64,000 nucleotides of DNA from GCA-2693325 sp036343635. GTDB lineage: Bacteria > Latescibacterota > UBA2968 > UBA8231. Under the pieces are notes generated by a model. The model saw only the letters and a program-made list of their open reading frames with translations. It did no database searches and had not been told where the DNA came from. The position numbers and the translations under genes were made by a program. This document shows positions 35,728 to 44,024 of this stretch, one piece after another. The stretch covers positions 7,803-71,802 of the forward strand of contig JAYYVF010000024.1 of the NCBI GenBank assembly GCA_036343635.1, read 5' to 3'. The stretch's first letter is position 1. The number at the start of each line of letters is the position of its first letter.

Positions 35728-36084
35728 GTGGCTACCGTAACAAAAAAAGATCTTGCCCGTGCCGTGGCTGATTCGATTGGATGTAAGAATAATTTAACAC
35801 TAGAAATGGTCGACAGCCTTTTCGAGGCCATGCGCGACTCATTGATAGAAGGCAACCGTATAGAGATCAGAGGATTTGGAGTCCTTGAGGTAAAAAACAC
35901 AAAGCCTAAGCCTGCTGCCCGTAACCCACGCACAGGGGAGATTGTCTATGTTCCCGCTCGTCGAAAAACACATTTTAAACCTGGAAAACAATTAAAAGAA
36001 GCATTGCATGGCATAAATTCACAAGCTTCGGCTGAGAAAAATAGTCATATCTCTCCACCTATATCAGACCGACAAAGTAACTAG
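35728..36084 (+). CDS. HU/IHF-family DNA-binding protein
   Basis: A 118-residue HU-type nucleoid protein that bends DNA as a dimer. The helical start T-K-K-D-L-A-R-A-V-A, the G-F-G-x-L-E-V segment and the DNA-intercalating arm with A-A-R-N-P-R-T-G-E follow the family order; a basic stretch P-A-R-R-K-T-H-F-K-P-G-K-Q-L-K closes the core at about residue 95. A 20-residue Ser-rich tail follows, longer than standard 90-residue HU. The start is GTG at 35728 with GAGGGG seven bases upstream; an upstream ATG at 35677 adds 17 unlike residues and is rejected. Confidence 0.93.
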   Translation: MATVTKKDLARAVADSIGCKNNLTLEMVDSLFEAMRDSLIEGNRIEIRGFGVLEVKNTKPKPAARNPRTGEIVYVPARRKTHFKPGKQLKEALHGINSQASAEKNSHISPPISDRQSN

Positions 36085-36233
36085 CTGATCTAATCAATAA
36101 CTAAAAATTTTCGAATAAACGAGTTTATGCCACATCAACTTTGATAGATCTGATCTTTAACGATTTAGTGGGCATTGTGTGCACTGCTGACTTACGATCT
36201 TTTGTTGTTCCCCATTGTAAAACACAATGTCAA

Positions 36234-37565
36234 CTATTCAACCATGCGTCCGAACAATTCACTCTGGACAGGAACTTCTAATACATCATCAATATTTTCT
36301 CTCTCTAAAGCTTGATCAATAATATTAAAACTATTAATTACTGCTTGAGTCGTTCTATCAACTATTTCGTAATTGTGACTTAGATTTAAAAATATTCCTC
36401 CACTCAAAAGAAATCCTTGCCGAGCATTTTCCTGGGTAAAAAGAGTCTCTATTTTCTTTAGTAAAATAGGATCTTTTATATCAAAATAAATCTTTGGAAA
36501 TGCAGACGTCCCGCCACATCTAACACTAACATTTGAAACAGATGCAGCCTCATTGATTCGACTTTTAAAATATGACCCCACTTCTACAAAGTAATTCGCA
36601 GCCTCCCTCCTTTGTAACTCTTTGAGGGTTGCTATACCCGCAATGACACCAATGTTATCGTCCCAATATGCACTTGAAATAAATAGTTTTTCAGCCAAAG
36701 CCATACAATCTCGCTGCCCGACAACAGCACCTAAAGCATACCCGTTAGATAATGCTTTGGCGAAAGTAGTCATGTCGGGCGTTACGCCAGTATACTCTTG
36801 TGCGCCCCCCAAAGCTATGCGAAACCCAGTAGAAACTTCATCAAAAATCAGAACAACATTGTGACGATCAGCCAATTGACGAACTCCTTGCAAATAGCCA
36901 GGTGGCGGATCTTCGCTTCGCATTGGCTCCATAATTATACAAGCAATTTGATCAGAGTTTTCTTCTAGTAGGTTAGATAAGACCTCGATATTCCCATAAG
37001 AAAAAGGTTTTACAGTTCCGACAAGGGATCGTGGTACTCCCAGCGGCTCAATCCCATTAAACAGATGTTCTGATAACTTCTCTCCCTCGAGATTGGCAGC
37101 GAGGTACCAATCATGCCAACCATGGTAACCACAAAATAGAACTTTGTCTCGACCTGTATAAGCACGAGCAATTCTAACAGCGATCGCACATGCTTCACCG
37201 CCTCCCTTACAAAAACGAACCATCTCAGCACTAGGGATAACACGCCTTAGCTCCTCGGCCAAGTGCACTGCCCCTTCCTCTAGAATACTGTATATGGCTC
37301 CTCTGCCAATCTGATCTTTCACTGCTGCATCAACTACAGGATCACAATAACCCAAAATAATTGGTCCATACCCACTATGCCAGTCTACATATTCATTGCC
37401 ATCTAAGTCCCAAATACGGCAATCCTTCCCATGATGCGCATATATGGGACTGACCCCTAACGCCGCCCGAGAAGGACGGCGACTAATCAGCTGTGCTATA
37501 CCGGGAATAACTTGTTTAGCACGACTATAAACTTCCCAAGATCTTTTAATTCGCTCATTGCTCAT
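36234..37565 (-). CDS. Class III PLP aminotransferase, glutamate-1-semialdehyde aminomutase-like
   Basis: A 443-residue fold type I PLP enzyme. Cofactor residues visible: the phosphate-binding G-G-G-E-A-C after F-C-K, the ring-stacking Y-H-G-W-H-D-W, D-E-V (L-I-F-D-E-V-S-T-G-F-R) and the Schiff-base Lys in T-T-F-A-K-A-L-S-N-G. It resembles HemL but the setting with an epimerase and unknown genes, not heme genes, points to a specialised aminotransferase or mutase acting on a sugar or amino acid. Last gene of a five-gene operon starting at 40069; the 84-base gap before it is the largest in the group. Confidence 0.85.
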   Translation of the reverse strand: MSNERIKRSWEVYSRAKQVIPGIAQLISRRPSRAALGVSPIYAHHGKDCRIWDLDGNEYVDWHSGYGPIILGYCDPVVDAAVKDQIGRGAIYSILEEGAVHLAEELRRVIPSAEMVRFCKGGGEACAIAVRIARAYTGRDKVLFCGYHGWHDWYLAANLEGEKLSEHLFNGIEPLGVPRSLVGTVKPFSYGNIEVLSNLLEENSDQIACIIMEPMRSEDPPPGYLQGVRQLADRHNVVLIFDEVSTGFRIALGGAQEYTGVTPDMTTFAKALSNGYALGAVVGQRDCMALAEKLFISSAYWDDNIGVIAGIATLKELQRREAANYFVEVGSYFKSRINEAASVSNVSVRCGGTSAFPKIYFDIKDPILLKKIETLFTQENARQGFLLSGGIFLNLSHNYEIVDRTTQAVINSFNIIDQALERENIDDVLEVPVQSELFGRMVE

Positions 37566-37649
37566 TCTGAACTATTCCGAACTAAATACGTTTTTTATGT
37601 TATGAAAGAAAACCCTACCAAAAGGCTCATCAAATTTTTAACAGCGTTT

Positions 37650-37877
37650 TTAACGGCGACGACGACGGCGAGATTGTGGGACAGGCCTTCTAGATCGAGC
37701 AGTTGGGTCTTCGTTAGATGAGTCACCACACAACAGAGATTCCAGATTGTCAAAAGCTGTTCCGATCATTTCCTCATCCCAATCACCATCTATTTCTATT
37801 CTTAACATATCTTTAATAGCACCAAGCTCTTCATCTTGAACTTGGAGGCGAGAACTACGCACCTGATTATTTTCCAT
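37650..37877 (-). CDS. Small protein with acidic body and polyarginine tail
   Basis: A 75-residue protein. Residues 1-57 are mostly acidic and helical (D-E-E-L-G-A-I-K-D-M-L, D-W-D-E-E-M-I, D-N-L-E-S-L-L); the last 15 residues contain ten arginines ending in six in a row. The ATG is preceded by GTGAGGG five bases upstream, and the gene sits 11 bases downstream of the next operon gene, which argues for a real gene. The Arg tail could bind RNA, DNA or acidic lipid. No family recognised. Confidence 0.6.
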   Translation of the reverse strand: MENNQVRSSRLQVQDEELGAIKDMLRIEIDGDWDEEMIGTAFDNLESLLCGDSSNEDPTARSRRPVPQSRRRRRR

Positions 37878-37888
37878 ATACCCTCACT

Positions 37889-38740
37889 TTAATGATTTGA
37901 GTAATTCTCAAAAATAAAACTTTTCAAAATAAATAGAGTAGAGCAAACAGCCTGCAACTGCAAAAATTTCTTCGAATCCTCCAAAAACACTCCGAATGGG
38001 CGCGCAACGTAGGATAGGTAACGGCTATCTGCAGATTTTAACCAACATCTTAGACTTAAAGGTCGAATAATTTCACCATATCCCACTTCAGGATCACCAT
38101 CAACTTTTAAGCTACAAGATTCTACTCGCGAGAAAACCCATGACCAAAGATTTTCATCCTCGCACCTATCTGCTTCAGCAGCAATAGCCTCCAATAAAAG
38201 AAATTTATGATAAATAGAGCAATATTCGGCAGAATTATCCATATGTGTTTCTAATGACCAACTCTTATAAAATGTGTCTTCATTCACATCAAAAAAATCA
38301 TTCAGTGCGATAGCCACGCACTTCGCTAAAGAAATATTTAGCCAATCTGATTCTTTCAGCCTCCACAAGTCTCCACCAAGAAAGATTAATTTAGATAGTG
38401 TATTACAACTTAGTCCTGTTGATTCAGAGTCTATTAATTCGATTTTTCTACGGTAGAGCTCCTCGATTTCGCTCTCCCATATATCACTCTTTTCTATTAA
38501 CATATAAGAGCAAAATGCTCGAGACGCATCCAAGTCACCCGAAACAGCTGCCCCCCGCACATCTGACCAAAAACCATTATTCTCAAGACTATATGAGCAG
38601 CAGATCCACTTGGCTTCTGACAAAGCCAGAGCGGAATTTGAATCATATTTCAATATCTCATGGTTAAAGAAAGAAGAGGCCAACGAATAGTACAAATCAT
38701 ATAATTCTTGTAATTCTCGAATCAAAAATTTACCTGGCAC
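37889..38740 (-). CDS. Unknown protein in five-gene operon
   Basis: A 283-residue soluble protein, acidic, helical, rich in Ser, Trp, Cys and Leu, without signal peptide. Repeated patterns such as S-L-E-T/N, E-A-K-W-I-C-C-S-Y-S and S-L-R-C-W-L-K-S-A-D-S-R-Y look like helical solenoid or terpenoid-type toroid segments, but no catalytic motif stands out. GTG start at 38740, three bases after the epimerase stop. Context suggests it works with the NAD-dependent epimerase and the aminotransferase. Function unknown. Confidence 0.65.
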   Translation of the reverse strand: MPGKFLIRELQELYDLYYSLASSFFNHEILKYDSNSALALSEAKWICCSYSLENNGFWSDVRGAAVSGDLDASRAFCSYMLIEKSDIWESEIEELYRRKIELIDSESTGLSCNTLSKLIFLGGDLWRLKESDWLNISLAKCVAIALNDFFDVNEDTFYKSWSLETHMDNSAEYCSIYHKFLLLEAIAAEADRCEDENLWSWVFSRVESCSLKVDGDPEVGYGEIIRPLSLRCWLKSADSRYLSYVARPFGVFLEDSKKFLQLQAVCSTLFILKSFIFENYSNH

Positions 38741-38743
38741 GCG

Positions 38744-39766
38744 TTAGAATTTTCCACTGCGAGATTCATACTTAGTAGGTTTACCTAAAGTTCTACCATC
38801 ATTCGAGATCCAACCTGAAACCCACCGTACGATCTCATCAATTGACACGTAAGGTTTCCCCATTGAATTAAACAAATAAGAAGCATCTCCAAGCAGAGCA
38901 TCTTTTGACTCTAAATTAATAAATATTGGTTTAATTCCTAAAATTTCACCAATTTGCTGTGCCAAAATACGCGTTGACAAAATTTCTGGGCCGGTAAGAT
39001 TAATTATCGTAGCAGGAGAACTACAGTAAGAAAATAGTCGACAGAGATAAGCATTAGCATCACCCTGCCAAATTTGGTTCACATATCCCATAGAAAGATC
39101 AATAGGCTCTTTAGAAAAAACTTTCCATGCTAAATCATGTATTATTCCGTATCTGAGCTCTGTCGCATAAAATAAGCGAACAACCGTTAATGGCGTCCTT
39201 TGAATATTTGACCAATATTGGGAAAGACGTTCACCAGCCAAACGGGACTGAGCGTACTCTCCAATTGGAGCAAGCGGTGCTTTTTCATCAGAACCGATCG
39301 ATTTTATCGAAGTATAGGCATAAACGTTACCCGAACTTACGTAAACAATTTTCGATTTAGGAAATCGTTGCACAACAAGACCTGGCAACCAACCATTCAT
39401 AGCCCACATAAGATCTTCGTTACCAGTACCACCGAATTTATATCCCGCCAAATTAAACACATACGGGGAATCAGGTAGAGAGTCAAACTCTGTTGGATTA
39501 AGTAAATTTACCGTTAAAGTGCTCACTCCGCAGGATTCTAAATATCTTTTTTGATCCGGATCAGTAAATCGCGAAACCGCGATCACGCGCTTTGCCCCTG
39601 CTCCAACGAGCAGTTTACAAAGTGTCGGCCCCATTTTTCCTCCTGCCCCAAGGACTAGGATCTCACCGTCTAAAGCCTCTACTGCCGACCGAACCTCGTC
39701 GGTTGGTTCACACATGAAATCAATAAGCTCGTCTTCATCCGAAAATTTGGACATAATTTGCTGCAT
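38744..39766 (-). CDS. NAD-dependent epimerase/dehydratase (extended SDR)
   Basis: A 340-residue extended SDR. The first 27 residues precede the Rossmann motif L-V-L-G-A-G-G-K-M-G-P-T-L; the catalytic region has V-Y-V-S-S-G-N-V-Y with Y-A-Q-S-R (Tyr, and Arg where Lys is usual) after it, so the active-site Lys appears replaced. This resembles nucleoside-sugar epimerases/reductases of the atypical SDR group. It is three bases from both its neighbours, the zinc-ribbon protein and the 283-residue unknown, hence tightly co-expressed. Substrate unknown. Confidence 0.82.
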   Translation of the reverse strand: MQQIMSKFSDEDELIDFMCEPTDEVRSAVEALDGEILVLGAGGKMGPTLCKLLVGAGAKRVIAVSRFTDPDQKRYLESCGVSTLTVNLLNPTEFDSLPDSPYVFNLAGYKFGGTGNEDLMWAMNGWLPGLVVQRFPKSKIVYVSSGNVYAYTSIKSIGSDEKAPLAPIGEYAQSRLAGERLSQYWSNIQRTPLTVVRLFYATELRYGIIHDLAWKVFSKEPIDLSMGYVNQIWQGDANAYLCRLFSYCSSPATIINLTGPEILSTRILAQQIGEILGIKPIFINLESKDALLGDASYLFNSMGKPYVSIDEIVRWVSGWISNDGRTLGKPTKYESRSGKF

Positions 39767-39769
39767 ATT

Positions 39770-40069
39770 TTACCAATCCCTACGATATGTCCAAAATGGA
39801 CCAACGGGGTTGTGCTTTAGTCTTGGAACAAACTCCTCACATCGTGGGCAAATCCGCACGGCCCGTAAAACTGGAGCCTTACACGATGGACATTTATGAG
39901 CTAATAAGTGGAGGACCAAAAACAGGCCAACGGGCCCAAGTAAAACACCAAATACGGCCCACTGAAATATGCCACCTCCGCGACGACAAGCTATCGTGAT
40001 AGTAATTATTCCAAGGATAAACCATATCACCAGGCCAACCAATAAAAACAAAACAAAAAGTGTGATCAT
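39770..40069 (-). CDS. Membrane protein with cytoplasmic zinc ribbon
   Basis: A 99-residue protein. Two hydrophobic segments (about 3-25 and 33-55) are followed by a zinc ribbon, C-P-S-C-K with C-P-R-C-E eleven residues later, and a short tail. Small proteins of this plan are common near polysaccharide or regulatory genes and probably anchor or sense in the membrane. First gene of the five-gene operon that ends with the aminotransferase. Confidence 0.72.
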   Translation of the reverse strand: MITLFVLFLLVGLVIWFILGIITITIACRRGGGIFQWAVFGVLLGPVGLFLVLHLLAHKCPSCKAPVLRAVRICPRCEEFVPRLKHNPVGPFWTYRRDW

Positions 40070-40168
40070 TTGTTGAGAAAAATAATTTTATTTATTTTTG
40101 AAACTATCAAGAATTTAAAAAGAATAGCGCTATAATCTATAAAGTGTCGCCTATATAAACACATTGAT

Positions 40169-41056
40169 CTAATAGTCTGCTATGCTATTTTTTGCTGCCT
40201 GTAAAACATTATTTAGTAACATAGTTATGGTCATAGGGCCAACACCATTTGGCACAGGAGTAATTGCAGCAACCTTCTTGCGTACTGAATTGTAATCGAC
40301 ATCTCCTACCAATCGCCAGCCACGTTCACGACTACTATCAATAACGCGATTAACCCCAACATCAATAACAACAGCACCCTGTTTGACCATATCACAAGTT
40401 ATAGCCTTAGGTCTGCCTACTGCCACTATCAAAATGTCTGCCTGGCGAGTAAATCTACCGACGTCCGGCGTTCCCGTATGACAAAGCGTGACCGTCGCAT
40501 TACCCATACCCATTTTCTGTGATAAGAGATTCGCTATAGGGCGACCAACTAAAGAACTACGGCCAACGACCACGGCATGCTTACCAGATACGTCGATCTC
40601 TGACCGAGACAATATCTTTAAAACTCCATATGGCGTGCACGGTAAAAATCCTTCTTCTCCGCGTATTAACCTTCCGAGATTGACAGGATGTAAACCATCA
40701 ACATCTTTCTCGGGCACAATCTTATTTATTACCTGATCCTCTCTCTGGTTCGGAAGGGGAAGTTGCACCAAAATACCGTGAATATTTGGATTTATGTTCA
40801 GAAATTCTATTTCACTTAATAAGGATTCTGTATTTATATCCTCGTCAAAGTTTAGTTGCAATGACTTTATACCTAATTTTTTACATGCATCTGTCTTTGC
40901 ATTTACATAAGAAAGGGAAGCCGGATTGTTACCCACTAAAACAACGGCAAGACCCGGAGTAATATCATGAGTCGCCTTAAGAGATCCTACTTCATCTGCC
41001 AATTCGTTACGTATTTTTTCAGCAATTACTCGTCCATCTAAGCGTTTTCCAATCAT
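40169..41056 (-). CDS. folD: Bifunctional methylene-THF dehydrogenase/cyclohydrolase FolD
   Basis: A 295-residue FolD, full length. Motifs: Y-V-N-A-K (with the catalytic Lys), Q-L-P-L-P near residue 100, D-V-D-G-L-H-P-V-N, V-V-G-R-S-S-L-V-G-R-P in the NADP-binding part, and the C-terminal T-P-V-P-N-G-V-G-P-M-T. It interconverts 5,10-methylene-THF and 10-formyl-THF, linking serine-derived C1 units to the formyl-THF that PurU hydrolyses and to the methylene-THF reduced by the MTHFR fusion. It begins 17 bases after serS and is likely cotranscribed. Confidence 0.95.
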   Translation of the reverse strand: MIGKRLDGRVIAEKIRNELADEVGSLKATHDITPGLAVVLVGNNPASLSYVNAKTDACKKLGIKSLQLNFDEDINTESLLSEIEFLNINPNIHGILVQLPLPNQREDQVINKIVPEKDVDGLHPVNLGRLIRGEEGFLPCTPYGVLKILSRSEIDVSGKHAVVVGRSSLVGRPIANLLSQKMGMGNATVTLCHTGTPDVGRFTRQADILIVAVGRPKAITCDMVKQGAVVIDVGVNRVIDSSRERGWRLVGDVDYNSVRKKVAAITPVPNGVGPMTITMLLNNVLQAAKNSIADY

Positions 41057-41072
41057 TTTACTGAGAAAGCTC

Positions 41073-42428
41073 CTAATTCTTTAGGACTAAGTGTGTCTTA
41101 CCTATTCCCTCTTGTAAAACCTTTGGGATTAATATGGTACCATCATTTTGTTGGTAATTATCTAGGATAGCAATAAGAAGACGCCCCATGGCAGCACCCG
41201 TATCATTAACAGTATGACAAAAACCTCGATCTGTCTCTGTCCGATAACGGATCCCCAGTCGACGAGCCTGATAATCTGTCGTATTTGTATCGGTCATAAC
41301 CTCCATATACTCACAGGATCCAGACAACCACACCTCAAGATCTTTTTGTCGAAAGCTAGCCAGATAACCAGCATCACCAGTACACTTATCAACAATACGA
41401 TAAGGTAGTTCGAGTTGTTGAAGAAGCCATTCATTGATTTCAGCAAATTCCTGATAAAGAGTTTCTGACTGATTCGGTAGGCACACCGTGTTCATTTCAA
41501 TTTTGTCAAACTGATGAACTCGTTTTATTCCCTTTACATCTTTACCCCAGGACCCGGCCTCAGATCGAAAACAAGGAGTATATGCAAAAAGTTTTTGGGG
41601 AAGTTGGTCGGCAGAAAAACTCTTATCAGCAAAATAACTAAAATTTGTGGGTTCAGACGATCCGACTAGAAATAGTTGATTTCCCTCTTCTACATTTTCG
41701 CTACTAATTGCGTACACCTGATCGCGTCCTTCAGGAAAGTGTGAAGTACCATATAGAGCCCGTTCGCGAACAAGTAGAGGAGGAATAAACATTTCGTAAT
41801 CACGACGAAATAATTCATCGATCAGTAGGCGACTGATTGCATACTGCATTTTTGCAACATCACCTCGCAAATAAGCAAATCTAGATCCAGATACTTTGGA
41901 AGCCTGAAGCGTATCTATCGACCCCAAATCTAAACCCAAATCTGAGTGATGAATTGCATCTACTTTGCCTACGCTATGTATGGGGTTTGACGGCATGTAC
42001 TGAACGCTATGATCACCAACTCCTAGCCTGTCACGTGCAAAATAGCCATCTCCAGGGATCCACACCTTCTCCTCAACATTATCTTCCTCGCCATGACCAA
42101 TTGGCATACCTGCGTCAGGCCAATTGGGAAACCAATCGAAAATCTGTTGCCATTCTTTTGACACAAGATCCAATTCCCGCTCTAACTCGCGGGAGCGCTC
42201 GCGTAATTCTTTCCCCTTATTCCGAGCAGCTTCTGGATTCTCCTTACCGAGCTTAGCTAACTCTTTTTTTTCCACATTTATATAGTCAATTTTTCCCTGA
42301 AGTTTCCGACGATCCTCATCTAATTCAACCCAACGATCAACGTCCGCTTTGGACAAATCTACCTTTCTGTGCTCAATAGACTTCCTTAATTCTTCAATGT
42401 TACCCCGCGCCATTCTGGCATCAATCAT
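41073..42428 (-). CDS. serS: Seryl-tRNA synthetase
   Basis: A 451-residue class II synthetase. The N-terminal 110 residues form the long antiparallel coiled coil that recognises the tRNA-Ser variable arm. Class II motif 2 (F-R-S-E-A-G) and motif 3 (G-A-A-M-G-R-L-L-I-A-I-L-D-N-Y, a slight variant) are present, together with T-D-T-N-T-T-D-Y-Q-A-R-R-L-G-I-R-Y. The C-terminus is a little longer than in E. coli. The same enzyme would also charge tRNA-Sec with serine in the selenocysteine pathway needed by FdhA. Heads an operon with folD. Confidence 0.95.
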   Translation of the reverse strand: MIDARMARGNIEELRKSIEHRKVDLSKADVDRWVELDEDRRKLQGKIDYINVEKKELAKLGKENPEAARNKGKELRERSRELERELDLVSKEWQQIFDWFPNWPDAGMPIGHGEEDNVEEKVWIPGDGYFARDRLGVGDHSVQYMPSNPIHSVGKVDAIHHSDLGLDLGSIDTLQASKVSGSRFAYLRGDVAKMQYAISRLLIDELFRRDYEMFIPPLLVRERALYGTSHFPEGRDQVYAISSENVEEGNQLFLVGSSEPTNFSYFADKSFSADQLPQKLFAYTPCFRSEAGSWGKDVKGIKRVHQFDKIEMNTVCLPNQSETLYQEFAEINEWLLQQLELPYRIVDKCTGDAGYLASFRQKDLEVWLSGSCEYMEVMTDTNTTDYQARRLGIRYRTETDRGFCHTVNDTGAAMGRLLIAILDNYQQNDGTILIPKVLQEGIGKTHLVLKN

Positions 42429-42573
42429 ACTTAAACCTCTCGTTATCGATAGACTTAAAAAACGATTAAATTATTACTATTAGCAACCAATAAATTCGTT
42501 ACTTTTCATTGCTATTCAGCTTTTATTCAATTTCCTATCCGTACGATACCCGTTGTCTGATTTTATAATTGTG

Positions 42574-43509
42574 CTAACAATTATTTTTCCCTGTTCCTTG
42601 TTTGAGCATGACTTCTAATTCTGTATTTTTGTTACAGGAAGAGACGATTCTATCAATAAGCTGCCGTATCAACGATCCAAAATACCGACCTCGACGCCAA
42701 GCAAGTCCAATTTCACGTCGAAATATAACGCCATCAACTTCGACAACGCATAGGTCTCCACTGTCGACAGATTCATTAACGGTCATTAATGGAAGAAAAG
42801 AAACAGCAAAGCCGACCTCAACCAACTTACGCATTGCTTCTGGACTTCCCATTTCCATTACTTTAAGAGGGATAAGCCCCAATTCAGACAATTTTTCATC
42901 TACTATCTGTCGTGATACCGAACCGGTGTTAAATAATAACAGTGGCTCGGCGATCACATCGGCCATTTCGACTCGACCTCTTTTTGCAAAAATATGATTG
43001 CGTCCGACAATAAGCGGCATGCTATCATGAAAAAGCGACAATGTCTCAATTTTTTCATGACTAAACGGCAAGGAAATCAGTGCAAATTCAGACTTATTTA
43101 AAATTAAATCATCGACTAATTGGCGAGAAGGACCAACCTGTGCCCTCAATTGCATTCTTGGATTGTCATCCATGAACCCCTTAAGCAAATCAGGCAACAT
43201 ATATATTACAGCGGCATCAATTGCACCAAAATTAAATCCTTCCCCTCCAAGGTCATGATGACGCAACCTCTCTTCCAACTCATCTAAAGTATCTTCAATC
43301 TGAAGGGCATAATTCATCATGACTTTACCCTCCAACGTCAATTCTACATGCCGACTATGCCGATTAAATAATTGAATTTTTAGTGATTTTTCTAACTCGC
43401 TTATTCCATTACTAACCGTTGGTTGCGTCACACTTAAATTCTGTGCCGCCGACGTGAAACCTCCGCTACGAGCTACGGCAAGGAAATAACGTAGATGATG
43501 TAAATTCAA
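42574..43509 (-). CDS. LysR-family transcriptional regulator
   Basis: A 311-residue LTTR. The winged HTH is at residues 1-60 (L-R-Y-F-L-A-V-A-R-S-G-G-F-T-S-A-A-Q then T-Q-P-T-V-S-N-G-I-S-E-L-E); the rest is the two-lobed effector-binding domain starting near 90. CysB/CbbR-like in layout; ligand unknown. Neighbour genes are a small zinc protein upstream and serS downstream, so the classic divergent target gene is not obvious. Confidence 0.92.
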   Translation of the reverse strand: MNLHHLRYFLAVARSGGFTSAAQNLSVTQPTVSNGISELEKSLKIQLFNRHSRHVELTLEGKVMMNYALQIEDTLDELEERLRHHDLGGEGFNFGAIDAAVIYMLPDLLKGFMDDNPRMQLRAQVGPSRQLVDDLILNKSEFALISLPFSHEKIETLSLFHDSMPLIVGRNHIFAKRGRVEMADVIAEPLLLFNTGSVSRQIVDEKLSELGLIPLKVMEMGSPEAMRKLVEVGFAVSFLPLMTVNESVDSGDLCVVEVDGVIFRREIGLAWRRGRYFGSLIRQLIDRIVSSCNKNTELEVMLKQGTGKNNC

Positions 43510-43545
43510 GATGGTACACCTTCTTTAGGTCTCTTCTTAAGTCCC

Positions 43546-43731
43546 TTATTCATCACAAGTAAACTTGAGCCCACAATAGTGACATATTGCCTCACAAGCC
43601 CAAAAATCGAGGCATCTGCTACACGCGGGGCAAACGTGAGAATCATTGTTGGTAAGATTCGTCTCATGGATCTTAGGTAAACACCTATTTTCTTCCGTCT
43701 CACACTCTTTCGTTTTTCTCAATTCATCCAT
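43546..43731 (-). CDS. Small Cys-rich zinc-ribbon protein
   Basis: A 61-residue protein whose second half is a Cys cluster: C-P-A-C-S-R-C, W-A-C-E-A-I-C, C-H-Y-C-G-L-K-F, which can bind one or two zincs. Another frame over the same DNA (43506-43703) is open but lacks Cys pairing. No clear ribosome site. Small zinc proteins of this kind are often of unknown role. It ends 36 bases upstream of the LysR gene on the same strand. Confidence 0.5.
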   Translation of the reverse strand: MDELRKTKECETEENRCLPKIHETNLTNNDSHVCPACSRCLDFWACEAICHYCGLKFTCDE

Positions 43732-43915
43732 TTTTCAAAACTATTTAAACCACCTATAGTCAGCATTTGAGCCAACGTTTAAAACAAAATTAAAAGCGCG
43801 ATTTTACTTTTGTTATCCGCCAAATATTTACATCCGATCTAATCGGTTGTTTTTTTGCACAAAACTAACGAAAAAAAATTAAGTTCTCTAATCAGACGCC
43901 GATACATAGTGTGTA

Positions 43916-43979
43916 TGGACTACGGTCCAGATCCTTGGGGCAAGCCCTGCTGGAAGCTTTTTTGCATCTGGCAGGGCTT
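43916..43979 (+). ncRNA. Candidate structured small RNA or orphan terminator
   Basis: Read on the plus strand, 43916-43929 folds as UGGAC-UACG-GUCCA, a five-bp stem closed by a cUACGg tetraloop of the very stable UNCG class. After a 12-base linker, 43942-43957 pairs with 43964-43979 in a 16-position stem with one A.A mismatch and a U6 loop. That stem uses two G.U wobbles that would become A.C mismatches in the other strand, so the plus strand is the structured one. It lies in the 43732-44024 gap, antisense to nothing known. No tRNA, SRP, tmRNA or 6S signature matches. A 24-codon reading frame here (43915-43989, three Trp) has no ribosome site. Confidence 0.35.
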
Positions 43980-44024
43980 CTTATGTTGAATAAAACTTCT
44001 GTAACAGGCAATAACCCATAAAAA

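Noticed and set aside
36085..36233. IR CATTGT/ACAATG (about 36214-36230) as a terminator
   Set aside because: Only six base pairs, no T run; may be chance in AT-rich DNA.
43506..43703. Second frame overlapping the Cys-rich small gene
   Set aside because: The other frame has paired Cys motifs typical of zinc ribbons; this one has none and overlaps the LysR start.
43915..43989. 24-codon Trp-rich leader peptide (attenuator)
   Set aside because: No ribosome site and no amino acid biosynthesis gene downstream on that strand; the hairpin structure alone explains the sequence.
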